A stretch of 64,000 bases of DNA, taken from NCBI GenBank assembly GCA_002914805.1, contig JXTB01000192.1, positions 653,110-717,109 of the forward strand. The letters run 5' to 3'. This document shows, in pieces, positions 24,002-36,297 of the stretch; position 1 is the first letter of the stretch; each line of letters starts with the position of its first letter. The position numbers were made by a program, and so were the translations under genes. Under the pieces are notes generated by a model. That model was not told the DNA's origin, made no database searches, and saw only the letters and a program-made list of their open reading frames with translations. The stretch is from Parasponia andersonii. Its lineage: Eukaryota; Streptophyta; Magnoliopsida; Rosales; Cannabaceae.

Positions 24002-26031
24002 ATGGCCGGAACAAAGCCTTCATGTTCGAAGAAGAAGACATCAACTTCTCGAGTGCATGAAGAAGAATCATTCGCACTGGTTCAGGTTGATCCCAAAGAA
24101 CCAATCAATGCTCCTATTGTTTCGTCCTACAATGACCGGATTCGTCCGCTCCTCGACGCCGTTGACAGGCTTCGAAACCTCTTGGTTATGGACGAGGGAA
24201 TCGAGCTGCCGACCATCGTGGTGGTAGGAGACCAATCATCGGGGAAGTCCAGCGTGCTCGAGTCCCTGGCCGGAATCAGCCTATCTCGTGGCCAAGGAAT
24301 ATGTACCAGAGTCCCTCTCATTATGAGACTCCAGCACCATTCGAATCCCGTGCCAGAGCTTTTCTTGGAGTTCAATGGCAAGGTGGTCAACACAGATGAA
24401 GAGAACATCTCAGAAGCCATTAACCTCGCCACTGATGAGATTGCAGGTAATGGAAAAGGGATATCTAATGCGCCGTTGACTTTGGTGGTGAAGAAGAAAC
24501 GTGTTCCGGACTTGACCATGGTTAATCTTCCTGGAATCACTAGAGTTCCGGTTCATGGTCAGCCAGAGAACATATATGATCAGATAAGGGATATTATAAT
24601 GGAGTACATAAAGCCTGAGGAGAGTATAATACTGAATGTCTTGTCTGCAACTGTTGATTTCCCTACTTGTGAATCGATTCGGACGTCGCAGAGTGTTGAC
24701 AAAACCGGAGGGAGAACTCTTGCGGTGGTTACTAAGGCGGATAAGGCTCCTGAAGATCTGCTGGAGAAGGTGACGGCTGATGATGTCAGTATTGGTCTTG
24801 GTTATGTCTGTGTCAGGAACAGGATTGGAGATGAGTCTTATAAGCAAGGAAAGAGGAAGCTAAGCTCTTTGGAGCTCATCCTCTTCTTTCGAGGATCGAT
24901 AAATCCTTAGTTGGTATCCCGGTTTTGGCTCAGAGGTTGGTTCAGATTCAAGCTTCTAGCATTGCTAGAAACTTGCCTGAGATTGTTAAGAAGATCAATG
25001 ACAAGTTGAACTTCAATGTCACTGAACTGAACAAGTTGCCTAAGAACATGTCTTCTGTTGCTGAGGCCATGACGGCTTTCATGAGAATTCTTGGATTTGT
25101 CAAAGAGTCACTCAGGAAAATTCTTCTGAGAGGAGAATTCGACGAGTATCAGAATTACAAGAAGATGCATTGTACTGCTAGGCTGATTGAGATGCTCAAT
25201 CAGTACAACGATGAACTGCACAAGTGTGCTGAGAGTGATCCGATAAGGAGTTTTCTGATGGACGAGATCAAGAACTTAGAAGAAGCAAAAGAGATTGTGC
25301 TGCCGAATTTCCTGCCTCGCACTTCGTTTCTCACAATCCTACAAGGCAAGGTGAAGGGGATTTCAAGTATGCCTATTGCTTTTGTTGACAGATTATGGGA
25401 TTACATTGGAGAAGTTGTGATTACCGTTTTGATGCGTCATGTTGAGGACTATTATCAGCTTCAGCTGTCGGCTCGACGAGCTGGCCATAATCTCATTGCA
25501 AAGATGAAAGAAAGATCTGTCAACTGGATAATGGAGGTGGTGGAGATGGAGAAGCTGACAGATTATACTTGTAATCCGGAATTGCTGTCCGAGTGGAACA
25601 AGTTGATGTCTCAGAAGGATGGATTCCTTCATGGTGTCTTACGTGATGAGAATCTGCCCTTTAAGGTGAATTTGGATGGTTTTGGAGAGATTGAGGTTGA
25701 GAATCTCAGGCAGTATCCACATCATCTTCATCAAGCTTTTGATTTGAAGATGAGAATGATTGCTTACTGGAACATAGTGCTGAGAAGATTGGTGGACTGC
25801 ATGGCCCTTCATTTGCAACACAGCGTTTTCAACCTCGTCAACAAATATTTGGAGATGGAAATTGTTACTGAGCTCATGACTCCTCTCGGTGGCGGAATTG
25901 AGAGGTTGATGGAGGAATCTCCATCTGTTGCAACCAAGCGTTCTAAGCTGACTGGAAGTGTTAAGAAGCTTCAGGAATGTAAGAGAGTTCTAGCTAACAT
26001 TATGGACCGTGTTGCTACATATGGTGATTAG
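24002..26031 (+). pseudogene. DRP4C-like: DRP4C-like dynamin GTPase, copy 3 (frameshifted)
   Basis: Third intronless dynamin copy. The ATG at 24,002 follows a TATA box and CT-rich leader and gives an N-terminus like that of copy 2. G1 GDQSSGKSS (residues 76-84), switch I Thr and G4 TKAD (244-247) are intact. The G3 motif reads NLPG: the DxxG aspartate is Asn175 (AAT at 24,524-24,526). Near 24,841-24,863 the coding sequence is 4 bases shorter than copies 1 and 2, which throws the frame; translation would stop at 24,908-24,910 after 302 residues. The remaining stalk and C-terminal region (about 24,855-26,031) is open in the shifted frame. A GTPase-only fragment could be made, or the gene may be dead. 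A sequencing error could explain the frameshift but would not explain the Asn change. Confidence 0.88.
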
Positions 26032-26664
26032 AAAGTGTCTGCATTGCCGTTTTACTGCCCAGTGGAACAATTTAAGTAGAATGAAGATTAGGTTGTTGGT
26101 TATGAGAGGCATGTGGCTTCTGGTTTCCTTGTGTTTAAGGTGTCCTTTGGTTGTTAGTCCTTTTTATTTTCTTGGAAGGTGTCCTTCCTTCCTGGTTTGC
26201 CATTTTGTTTCGTTGACTCCTTCGACTTTACTGCATATGTTGTCAGGGTGAAATTTTATCACTAAGCTGAATAAAATGTAACCTTTTATTTACTAATTAG
26301 CACTAAAATTATCATTGACGGTTTTGAGCCATAAGTTTGTTGTTCTGTCCCTATCTCGAGTTATGTATTGACCTTGTTTCGAACCATGAAAGTAACATAT
26401 GTTTAGAATATCAGCTCATAAATATAAAAACAATAAAATTTCTTTTCTTAGTAAATAATATTTGGAGAAACTTCTGCAAGGAAGACGCATTTCATTATGT
26501 ATTTACATTGTTATAGCACATATTTGTCACCATGTCATTAACAGGAATAATTTTTTTTTAAGCAAACTAGTTTATTAACCAAAAAGCATTGAACATAGTT
26601 TGGAGGGATCGTAATTTAGCCCAGCGTGTAAGAATTGTGTTGACTCCCTAAAAAGATGAGGAGC
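26032..26664. other. tail-to-tail spacer between DRP copy 3 and receptor kinase A
   Basis: The 3' flanks of two convergent genes. AATAAAATG near 26,270 could serve as a poly(A) signal for the DRP transcript. No gene seen. Confidence 0.5.
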
Positions 26665-29600
26665 TTATGTAGAGGAAGAGCCAAGTCGTGTCGTCGTGTT
26701 AGATGAATGAGTGAGGCTCTGAGATTCACTTGAGCTCTGTTGTGAAATCTGATCAAACTTGTCTCTCAAACCTGTGAACCTGAACGGATCACTGTTATTA
26801 CTTGAATCCAGGATCAGTTCATGGACGGCAGTTCTGCCTTCAAGCATGCTCACAACGGTAGACATGGTGGGGCGAAGTGCAGGTGATGGATTTGTGCACA
26901 ATAGAGCTACCTTAATCATTCTATTTGCCTCTTCTTTTTTGAATTTGGACCCCAACTTTGGATCAACCAGCTCCATTAGATTTCCCTTTTGTTGTAAGAA
27001 AATGGCCTGCAACAAGCACAAAAAAGAAGGAATCAACTAATCATTCAGGAATGTTTCCTCACTAAGATGAGTACATTTGGTCTTCCAGACGATAGGTGAT
27101 ATACTAAAATTAATCATCAATAAAGGAACACATTCTTTGTTTCCCAGTAAGGACATTTGATTTAGAACTTCATTTGAAGTTTTCACTTTCCCATGAACTG
27201 ATAAGAATGTGATGATGTTCTATCTTACCCAATCTAGAAGGCATACAAAGTTTTCATTTGGGCGATATCTCATGTTGTTTTTTCCAGCCACAATTTCCAG
27301 TGCCATGACCCCAAAACTGTAAACATCTGCTTTATCAGTTAAGTAACCCCATAATGCATACTCTGGGGCCATGTATCCTCTGCCAAAACAAAATGGCCAT
27401 TAAACTAAAATCTGGTTTAATTCAAAGGTTAAATGATGTCACCTATAAAAAAAAACAATGATTTAGACTTATTGCCAATTTGGCATGCTAATTTTCAAAG
27501 CTGCTACATCTAAAAAAGAGGGAAGATAGAAAGAAAGAGAGGTAGCTCACATGGTTCCTGCAACTCTGGTGCTAATGTGGGTGTTTTCCTCTTCATTTAA
27601 TTTGGCCAGACCAAAGTCTGATATTTTCGGGTTAAGGTTCCTATCAAGCAGTACATTTGTCGCTTTGATGTCTCTATGAATAATTTTCAGTGCTGATTCG
27701 TCATGCATGAAAGCCAGTCCTTTTGCAATGCCAATACATATTCTCTGTCTTGTTGGCCAGTCTAATTTCAATTGACCTTCTTCAGGACCTTCTAATCAAC
27801 AAAGATATAAAAGATAAACAATTATTTTTGTTTTTCCTGAAAGATGATCAATGAATTCCCCAAAGTAGCTAGGTCTTTAGCTATACATTGGTTATATGTA
27901 CATATATATATATATGTACATATATACATCTCGCTAAGCTCACCAAACAAGGAGTGTGCAAGGCTATTGTTCTCCATGTACTCATAAACCAACAACAGTT
28001 GCTTTCCTTCAATACAGCATCCATGCAATTTGACAAGGTTCGGGTGTTGTAAAGCAGAAATCATGCCTATTTCATTTATAAATTCACGATTCCCTTGCTT
28101 TGATTTGGAAGAAAGTTGCTTAACCGCAATGATAGTTCCATCTAATAGCACACCCTGCAATGGAAATATGGCATGCATTAAGTTCTACATTTCATCCCGC
28201 CATTAGGTATTTATGTACAATAATGTAAAATAGCACATGGTGACTAATAAATTAGAAAACAGGTGAAAGCACCGATTAAAACCATTGCAAAATAAATTTG
28301 ATTTATAGACACCTTGTAGACTGATCCAAATCCTCCTTCCCCAATTTTGTTTGCAGGATCGAAGTTGTTAGTGGCAGCTTTAATTTGTCTGAAGGTAAAG
28401 AAACCGGTTTGCAAGTCTAATCCTCTCAGAACTGTCCAAGTAATAACAATTTTTTAAAGTTACATGCTTATTCACTTAAAAACTGATCAAGATAAAGCTA
28501 CTACTGAGAAAACAGTGGAAGAATGAGAAAGAAGAAGTTATGAAACTAGACTAGACATATGTGTTCTAGGTGATTATGCAATCCCATACTACTTTTAGAT
28601 CCTCTACATGAAAATTTAACTCAATTAAGCATGATGAAAGTATATTCTTTACCTTGTTCCCTTGATTCCTTGTGTCCGAAGTAGCCTTTCCACCAAAGAA
28701 TACCTAAAGTTATGACAAGAAAGCAAAATGCTGAAACAACTCCAACAATGATGAATTTCGTTGCTTTGTTCTTATCTGGAGGTTCAGAATCTACAAAACA
28801 AAACATCGTTGGCATAATTGTTCACGAGAGATTCATGCATTATCTATTTGAAAAGTACAAAATACACATGAATTGCATGTGAAAGAAGAGGTGGTACAAG
28901 ATTAATAAGGACCATGCTTACGTCCTATTTCTGAGGGGTTAAGAGTATCTCTAGATAATAATAACCTAGTAAATATATGATTCTCAAGACCTTCAACTTA
29001 TATTGTCTTTACTGTACACATAGAAAACAGAATTGAATGATCATCATAATCTTCCTTCTAAGTTAAATTCAAGACAAAATTAATTTCTCAACAAAAGAAC
29101 AGCATGTTTTATCACTGAGACATTGAAGGTGAATGTGAATATGTCCGTAGTAATGTGGTAGTGAAAAGAGAGAACCCCCTACCATGAAAGGTAAAAGACA
29201 AAAATAGAAGAACTTGGAATTTTCCTGGCTGAAGTAAAGCCAGGAAAATTTTCACTTTGCTTCTATCAGTTTATTCACGGTAACATATAAGTAAAGTTAC
29301 TTACCAGACTTCACCGAGATAGCTGATACTAGAGAACCATATATTCCTCGCTTTGGAACATTCTTTGTCCCTTTCCCAGCCCATCGGAAGCGGATCTCCA
29401 ATGTCTTATCACTCACAACTGCCTTAATTTCTTTGATCACTTCCTTATCAACTCCATTGGCTTCCTCTTCAATGTTGAAATCCTCCAGCTCCAGTTTTCC
29501 CTACAGTAACATCAATTAAATAACTGGACTAACTCCCATATTATTCGGATTACTTTAGTATATGAAAATCATGACTACCTGAACATAAACATCAAACATT

Positions 29601-32600
29601 CGTCTCCCAACACCGTAATAAGATCGGTTGTCTCTTAATACTATCTCTGCAAAATGAAGTTTCACAGTGTAATTACCATTCGCTAAGCAACGAGCGTAAT
29701 AAGTTAGCGACAGAGGCGAGAGGCGTGCGGTTGTATAGAGCTCAGAATTGTTCATTCTGAGTACAGACACATTATTTGCTATGTAGTCCTTTGTGGTACT
29801 CCAGACATCCCAGAAATCACCAGTGCTGCTAAATCCCCAAGTGGCTACATTATGGACAAATTTTGCTGCACCTCCTGGGTCTTCATCTCCTTCATACTTG
29901 ATATCTCCAATGGTGGTTTGTTTTCCACCACAGTTTATATATAATGAATAGTGATCTACAAAACAATGTGGTCCCAATTAAATGCTAAGTGAAAGAATCT
30001 GTTTAGTCATTCCAGTGATTGGTTTTGAGAGACTTATTTACCTTCTGAACATGGGGTCAGGCACTTGCTTAGTATTCTATGTTAATCACATACAAGGCAA
30101 GAATTAGGTAGAGTGAATAATCATTCTTAACAAGAATGTTCTTGTATTTGCAATGGGTTTTTGAAGCTTACGAGTTGCTTTTCTGTCCAGAAGAGCTTCG
30201 GAAGAAATTGCTGATGAAAAACACAAGTATATTTATTTCCAACATAAGTGTGATGCATAAATACAGAAAAAGAAGAAATACAAAGAAGAACTCTTACAAG
30301 GTTTCTCGACAAGTAGATGGTTCAGATGTCTCAGAAAAATTATTGTAAGAAAGATCTATTTGGCTGCACACGGTTAGAAAGTTCTTCAATAAAACCAACA
30401 GAAGAAATACATTGATTTGAGCATTTTGATATAATCATTGATTCAGTCTTAAGCTTTTGACAGCAATATCGGAGGAAATGTTTAACATTTGTAAAACAAC
30501 TAACGCAACTAACCAATCTGATTCCTTTTTGAAAAAAAGTATAGAATTAACCAATCATCGTATCCAGACAAACTTACACACATCCAGGCTTTCCTCCCAT
30601 TATCAGGATTACAAGTGCATAATTTATGAATCATTACAGAAGTTATGCTTTTAGCCATATCTCCCATGGCATCTAATACAAAGTGGTACCATTATATGTC
30701 TACAACAATATGTTTGTCCTTAAAGAACTCAATACTAAAAATGGGAAAAGATGCTATAGTCATGACTCTTTGCATGTGTACATGCTTTTATGCCAATAAT
30801 GCTCATCATTTCAAAGTAAAAATAATAGAGATGAAGGGGCAACATATCAAATATTGATATAGAAAATAAGATTTGGTAACATACTAGCGACTATCTCTGC
30901 TTTTGATCCACTCTGGAATATTCCCGCTGAGCAAGTTACTTGTTAAATATCTATTCAGTGTGCAACACAATAACGTATGAACATGTGAGGCAGCAAGTAG
31001 TATAAAAAGAAAAGAGAATAAAAGGGGGACTTGTATTATATAAACAGAGGAGATTTTCTTAATGATTATTTTCTATTTTCAATAGAATTGATATTCCCAG
31101 TAGAAAAACAAAATAGATCAAGTTTCTTCTTGCAGCCTTCCTACTAAGTTTTTCATTGCTTACATTGTGTCCAGTGCCATTATATTTTCAAAATTTGGAA
31201 CTGGTCCTTCTAGTTTGTTGAAGCTAAGATCTCTGCAAAATAAAAAGCTAAGATGTCAATAATGTTATAGCAGGGAATAAAATTCTGTAAAGGTTATGAG
31301 CAAAACAGATTTAAATTTTCTTACTAGTAGAGAGTAAAATGTTTAAAGTAAACAGGAAAAACTTACAAGACAGATAGATTTGTCAAATTACGCATATACT
31401 CGGGAATGTTTCCTCTTATATTACAGCTCTTCAACATCCTGCAATTTTGATGCAAAGCTCAATAAGTTAAACGTTTCAAATTTGGTTGTGAATCATTCTC
31501 AATCAAAAGCTTATAAAAACTTAAATAGAGCTCACAATCTATTCACGTTTGTCATGTTTCTTAAGTCTGGAAAGTCCGAGCTCTCCCCATTCAAGTCACT
31601 AATCCTTCTGCAAAGAGTAACAACATAATAATTTCAGGGACAACAAGCCTTGTCAGCAATGAAGTTAGTAAGTATACCAAGTTTTTTAAGGCGATCATAC
31701 TACTCGGAAAATTAGATACTAGCTAAAGAGAACTTACAATTCTGTCAACTTATTCAAGGTAGAAAGACTAGAAGGAATTGGCCCGTTGAAACCACTTGCT
31801 TCGATCTCTCTGTTGAAAACAGTTTTCTTAAAATCAATATAGACTGCTTATGAATTTTGTAACCGGAGAAATCTTGAAACATTATGGAGAAAAGCTTTTA
31901 CAATTTCTCTAGTTGCTTCCAACTACCAAAATCAGGCATCCTTCCAGTGAAGTTGTTACTACTGATCCTACTGCAATGAAAAAACATGAATCGAGATTTA
32001 AGAGACATAATCCTGATGATTTTTCTATTGAAAGAGCTCAGTTCATTTCAGTTATAGTACATATGGACGGACACTTACAGTTCATTTAACTTGGTGAGAT
32101 TAGTAGCCAGAGGAAACTCTCCAGTGAGATTGTTGGCATTAAGATTCCTGCAGTCACACCATTTTCAAGACTAAATGACTGTCACTTTACTAAGGGTAGC
32201 TTATCAAATGGCTACTTAGTATCAAAGCAAAAGGCAAAAAAAAAAGAGGGGGAGGTAAACTCACAAGACTTTCAAGTCCACCAATTTCCCAAACTCAGGG
32301 GGGATAGTTCCAGAAAACAAGTTGCTCTCCATGGCCCTGAAAAAGCATAGTTCTCTGATGGTTTTAGCCAAGTCAAATGAAATTGAACTTGAAATGTTTA
32401 TTCTAAACAAGTTAAAGGGGCTCAAAAGAGAGAATGATTCAGAGCATACAACAATCTGAGAGTAGTTATGTTTCCCAAATAGCCAGGGATTGGTCCTGAT
32501 AAATTGTTCGCACTAATGACCCTGCGGCAGATTCGATCATCCCACCAGTTACTACAAGAATTCATAGAGGTTAACTTTGCATCTTAAGTGTAACTAGAAA

Positions 32601-33555
32601 CTTACAGCTGTTCCAGCTTTGTAGAAGCCCACTCTCGCGGTATCGAACCACTGAGGTAATTCCGGCCTAAATTACTGTAAGGTAGAAGAAAGACTGCTAT
32701 TAGCATGAAAACCGATTAACAGGGGTCTTGAAAGACTATAACTAAATGGGAAACAAGAAGGTTTTACATACACTTCCTTAAGGTGAGGTAGCTTTGATAG
32801 TGCTGATGGAAGCTCACCATCAAGATCCTGTCCTGTGAAAGTACTGCATATTAAACATTATGAGAAAAGTCCCAAGTCAGAAATCGAATTTGCAGTAATG
32901 ATTCAACTCAGTAATCATGAACAAGGGAAAAATAAGGCTAAGGGAAAGTGGGGTTTTACATGCTTTGGATATGGCATATATTAGCAGAGATGGAGCAATT
33001 GCAGATGACAATATTGGTGTACTGATCCGTACGTGGGATATCAACCGTCGATTTGTTACTACAAGGGTCACTCAAGTCCCAGTCTTTCTTGTTCAATTGT
33101 TCAGCTATTTCTTTAATGGCTTCCACTGCACAATAATCAGAATCCTAACTACCTTAAAACTTGGAGACACAAAAATTTGTACATAGAAACCTTAAACCTT
33201 AACATCAAGCACAACAAGTATGCAAACAAGAAACTGTCAGGCAACTGTAACAATCTCATATATATATACACATTTCTATAGCATGGTTTCTAAATCGTGA
33301 ATGGTTAAGACTTGAGAAGATAATAACAGGAGATCATGAAATTTGCGGGGTTAACATAAGCCCAGGAAAAAACGTAAATTACCGAATGAAAAAAAAAAAA
33401 ATGGAAGAAGAAGAAGAAGAAGAAGAGAAAGCTTATTTACCTTCATACTGTGGAAGAGTAGTACCAGATTGTGCTTTGGATTTGATTGGTGCCATGAAGA
33501 GCATAAACAGTAAGGGTAGTACTGTGACTATGCAGCTAAGACTTTGTGTAGCCAT
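26665..33555 (-). CDS. LRR-malectin receptor-like kinase A (LRR-VIII-2 class)
   Basis: Many-exon gene for a predicted plasma-membrane receptor kinase of the At1g53430/At1g07650/RFK1 type. Exon 1 (33,441-33,555) encodes a signal peptide; the ATG lies at 33,555-33,553. Exon 2 (32,960-33,125) encodes the cysteine-bearing LRR cap. About eleven short LRR exons (mostly 66-75 bases, one repeat each) run from 32,850 to 30,300. Then come a short exon (30,042-30,076), malectin exons 29,579-29,955 and 29,305-29,500, a transmembrane exon 28,653-28,790, and kinase exons 28,313-28,431, 27,944-28,154, 27,551-27,788, 27,229-27,379 and 26,665-27,006. The kinase has the AVKQL lysine, HRDIKATN and DFGLAK, so it should be an active RD kinase. 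Ligand unknown; malectin domains suggest carbohydrate or wall sensing. Not every small LRR exon boundary was checked. Confidence 0.9.
33404..33429. repeat. (GAA)n microsatellite next to kinase A exon 1
   Basis: A GAAGAAGAA run lies a few bases inside the first intron of kinase A, just past the donor site at 33,440. It is purine-rich on the plus strand, pyrimidine-rich in the transcript. Confidence 0.85.
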
Positions 33556-36018
33556 ATTCTCATCCAGTTCTTGAACCTGCTTTCACCAAGTTGTTGATAA
33601 AAATATGAAGCAAATTTAAAATCCTTAAGCATGAAAATGGAAAGTAGATTCTCAGTGGGCCCCATGCAAATACGAAGACAAGTCCTCGTTCATGCACTGC
33701 TTACTATGTTTGGTATGGTATAATTAATGACCCATGACTTTGCTGCGTCCATGAGTAGCAGAGCCATGTTAGAGCTGTACTTCAACTTTATGGAAAAACA
33801 TTGATGATTCTGTAAATTCTCAATCTTTACAACACTTTTTTTTCATTTCCTATTTTATTCATTGTTAGTGGTCAAGCAGCCTTCTTGGACCGACATTTTT
33901 ATTATTCTGTGAAGAGAGTAAGTTATGAGAACATCTTTTGTCTTATTTCTTTGATGAATTGGTGAAAACAAAACCACTAAAAGATAAAGATGATAAAAAG
34001 ATGGATAAAGTCTGTCTCAATATTCCACGAAGTGGTCGCTTAATGCATAAAATGTTAAAAAGGGATTATGCATATGAACATTTTGGATATTTCTTAAATT
34101 AATAATGATATTTTTTTATTTGAATTTATGCATAATTAGTATGTCTTTAAATATCAGAAAATTCTTAGTTTATTTATGTGACCATAAATTTAGTATATAA
34201 GTGTTATATATATGAGGATTAAATTTATGAATAATAAACTAAATATAGCTCGTAATAATTAATTAAAGTTTGAGATATTTAATTAAATATTATTAATACG
34301 ATCCTTTAATATTGAGAATGTAATAGTCTTATTCGGACTACTAATATGTTGACATCACAATGAAAGTACTTTATATAATTTGATTATATAGGACTGGATC
34401 AAATATGATTTGAATCTCACATAAATTTCGTTAACTATTGAGAGTTCAAATAATGTCACTAGATGATCCTATGTAAATCAATCTTAATCCTAAGTAGTTA
34501 TAGACTCCTATTTATAACATTATGTTCTTTGACATACTTTTTAAAGGTTTGTTTCCTAAATAGACCGAAATACTTGTATCTTGGGAACATGATGAAATAA
34601 GTAGCTGGGAATGTAGCTTACAAATATGGAATCCATTCCTTCCATTAAGAAGTTGGAAAAATGATTCCCTTGTATATTGATTTAGGACTTGAACAGTTTG
34701 AATACTCAATTTATAAAAGGTACACACGAATAAAGATGTAATTAGAAAGGTAAATGGAATATAACATAACTCCAATTATGAATTGTCTATGGAAGATTGA
34801 ATTACATGTAATGATTAAATCGATGAACTACTCGATGTTTTCTGAATAAATTAATTATGTAATTTCAAGAGTGCAATTCCAGAATTTTAGTAGAGTAATA
34901 CTAGAACTAATAAATTAAACAAATTAATTAAAAAATTTAATTAATTGTCATAATTTATTGGAGCTTGAATTACAGATCCATAAGTCCCTAATTCCACCTC
35001 TTACAAACACTGTACTGGATATTACATTATTTCTATTACTACACACTTTGTCTAGATAAATAGTTTATCTATATGTAATTAATAATTGTTATTAATTAAT
35101 TTAAATTTATGGAGATATATGTTTCCTAATTTGTTTAAATTTTGAATTTAAAAATATCTAATTATTAAATAATTAGATAAATAGAAATTGAGAAACTGAC
35201 TAAAATTTTTTTTTGAGATATATATATATTAATTAATTTAAACTTATGTATATATATATATATATATATAACCTTGCGTTAGCAAAAGTTACGTTTTGTT
35301 ATTATTAAAAAAAGAGCTTAGGCCAAACAAAAAAAAACGTTATATATATATATATATATATGTTAATTAATATCATTAATTAATTTTTTTATTAAATAGT
35401 TTAATAAGTATATATATAAAGTGAAACCTAACAGAATATATTACCTATTATTTTCTATAGAGCCTCCATAAACTAGAGAGAGAAAACAAAATATCTTTCT
35501 AGATAATAGAACAAACTCTTGCAATCTTATGTGTCGAGAAAATTACAAGTGTCTAAAGTGTGAGTTTTAAGAAATTGTACACAACGTCTACGCATTCATC
35601 TAGTTATGCCTGAGACTTAGATTAGAACATCGTGGTTTAGAAGACAAAAAAATTGGAATCCACTGATAGGCTACTAAAAATTTTAGATATATTTTCTTTG
35701 TTTATTCATATTTCCTATAAATTAATACTATGCGCTAAAAAAATTATTATTTCTGAGCCGCTGCAAAAATATTTTTAAATCCAATATAACGTGCCTCGAA
35801 GGCCTGAGTCGTCAAACAGAATGAACATTGAGGTAAAGGCCAATTTACAATTTGTTGTTATTCTTATTGAAGGACTGATATTTGATTCTCCCATTAGCAG
35901 ACTCCAAAATTGATTTTAATGTTGCTTTTATTTAGAGATACCTTTAAAGCTACATAGTACACCAAAAGCAAGTTTACCAAATTTCGTTTGAAGCTGAAGT
36001 TTCTCTCATAATAACCAT

Positions 36019-36068
<50 letters not shown>

Positions 36069-36297
36069 TATGTGTATATATATATATAGCTTTAGGAGGA
36101 TGCATTTTTCTTTTCCAGGGGATATGATCCAACAGATGGGGTGGGTCAAACTATTAAATTACTAACAACAGAACTGAGTATAGTTTAATGGCAAACAAGA
36201 GGAGAATGAGTTTGCTAGCTTATGTAGGGAAGACTGAACAACTTGCTAGGGTGTGCCAGAGAGGCTTTTGAGTGACTCAGCTGGTTGCTACCAAGAT
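33556..36297. other. spacer between kinases A and B, probably with a decayed LTR element
   Basis: No intact gene. The first few hundred bases are the kinase A promoter. From about 34,140 to 35,760 the wording (a run around TTTAAAGGTTTGTTTCCTAA, then AAATTAATTAAAAAATTTAA blocks) recalls non-coding parts of old plant LTR elements, but no domain or boundary is clear. (TA)n tracts lie at about 35,247-35,270 and 35,341-35,361. A (TC)n tract at 36,024-36,064 is close to the 3' end of kinase B. Confidence 0.4.
36024..36064. repeat. (TC)n microsatellite
   Basis: About 20 CT dinucleotides downstream of kinase B, followed by a short TATATATATATA tract. Confidence 0.95.

Noticed and set aside
33386-33574. 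Glu-rich plus-strand small frame
   Set aside because: It is the antisense of kinase A exon 1 plus a GAA microsatellite.
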